Part shown: positions 32,099 to 32,377 of the stretch, in pieces
How positions within the stretch are numbered: position 1 is the first letter of the stretch
Layout: each line of letters begins with the position of its first letter
Origin: a bacterium
GTDB lineage: Bacteria; Campylobacterota; Campylobacteria; Campylobacterales; Arcobacteraceae
Assembly: GCA_018816105.1 (NCBI GenBank)
Contig: JAHIWE010000040.1
Coordinates: 1-32,377, forward strand
Direction of reading: 5' to 3'
DNA length: 32,377 nt
Program-made: the position numbers and the translations under genes
The notes under the pieces: model-generated
Told to the model about the DNA's origin: nothing
Database searches by the model: none
What the model saw: the letters and a program-made list of their open reading frames with translations, nothing else

Positions 32099-32130
32099 AA
32101 AGAAAGATAAAGTTTCTTTCTTTGATTTTA
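32099..32130 (+). terminator. Probable terminator of the cytochrome gene
   Basis: AAAGAAAG (32099-32106) pairs with CTTTCTTT (32116-32123) around a 9-base loop, followed by GATTTTA. It is 26 bases after the stop codon. The T-tract is short, so efficiency is uncertain. Confidence 0.5.
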
Positions 32131-32297
32131 GAACTAAAATATTAAAAAACCGCAAAAAGCAACGAAAACTATAATTTCAAGTTAATACAAAGAAGTAAAA
32201 CCCCACTAAAATAAACAAGTAAACCCAATAGAAACAAAGTAAAAGTGAAATAAAAACATAAAAAAACAATAAATTATAAAATTTGTACAAAAATCTC
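32131..32297. other. A-rich gene-free spacer upstream of the edge promoter
   Basis: No open reading frame or folded RNA could be supported here. The + strand is strongly A-biased and poor in G and T, with many A-runs, and the last part (about 32256-32297) would act as an UP-element-like region for the promoter that follows. Confidence 0.55.
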
Positions 32298-32326
32298 TTG
32301 ACAAAGTAAAAAGAATCTATTATAAT
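32298..32326 (+). promoter_or_regulatory. Perfect-consensus sigma70 promoter
   Basis: TTGACA (32298-32303), a 17-bp spacer and TATAAT (32321-32326) match consensus at every base, with A-tracts immediately upstream. It is the only promoter in the window with a full -35. Such strength is typical of rRNA or tRNA operons. The predicted start is near 32333. Confidence 0.88.
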
Positions 32327-32332
32327 TCCCGT

Positions 32333-32377
32333 CCAATTTGACTGAAGCGTCACTAACTGAAAGGTTGATGAATAGCG
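32333..32377 (+). other. Start of a transcript, likely stable-RNA leader, cut by the window edge
   Basis: The 45 bases after the promoter (GTCCAATTTGACTGAAGCG onward) are less AT-rich than the DNA before them, contain no start codon with a ribosome binding site that continues convincingly, and run to the window end. They may be the leader of an rRNA operon or another stable RNA, but the mature gene is outside the window. Confidence 0.4.

Noticed and set aside
1-32377. CRISPR arrays, tRNA genes, insertion sequences or prophage genes
   Set aside because: No spaced identical repeats, no cloverleaf-like CCA-ending segments and no transposase or integrase frames were seen.

Overview
The window is very AT-rich DNA whose gene content fits a flagellated member of the Campylobacterota, most likely an Arcobacter-type bacterium. 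The clues are a long flagellar export and motor operon with a PflA-like TPR protein, a chemoreceptor with a C-terminal zinc-binding (CZB) domain, a clpS-clpA pair, a small class I cytochrome c, and extended -10 promoters (TGnTATAAT) with little -35. No transposase, integrase, phage gene or CRISPR array was seen.

Layout. (1) Positions 1-15553, + strand: one tightly packed, often overlapping gene series. It starts inside a fliK-like gene and continues with fliR, flhB, a pflA-like TPR gene, fliI, flgL and flhA. It then runs without a break into a non-flagellar tail: a BatD-like membrane protein, an orphan HlyD-like adaptor, a short molybdopterin oxidoreductase, an MFS exporter, a 74-residue protein and a flavin-reductase-fold protein. 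A strong hairpin ends it. (2) 15586-20000: mscL with a zinc-ribbon tail (-), a large chemoreceptor (+) and an FAH-fold-like gene (-). A candidate small RNA (+) lies next to it. (3) 20179-27678, - strand: a class I fumarase with its own promoter, and upstream of it a four-gene operon. In transcription order this is a CitE-like protein, an acyl-CoA synthetase fused to a degenerate CitE-like domain, a mesaconyl-CoA hydratase and a malyl-CoA/methylmalyl-CoA lyase. (4) 27988-32073: bioD (-), then clpS-clpA (+) and a lipoprotein cytochrome c (+) with a long repetitive tether. (5) The right edge holds a perfect-consensus sigma70 promoter with an A-rich upstream region, probably driving a stable-RNA operon just outside the window.

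The most interesting system is region 3. A CoA ligase, mesaconyl-CoA hydratase and (methyl)malyl-CoA lyase in one operon, next to a class I fumarase (a family that includes mesaconases), point to C5-dicarboxylate metabolism. The route could run towards breakdown (mesaconate to mesaconyl-CoA to methylmalyl-CoA to glyoxylate plus propionyl-CoA) or towards glyoxylate/propionyl-CoA assimilation. Signature genes of the ethylmalonyl-CoA pathway and methylaspartate cycle are not in the window, so the complete pathway is inference.
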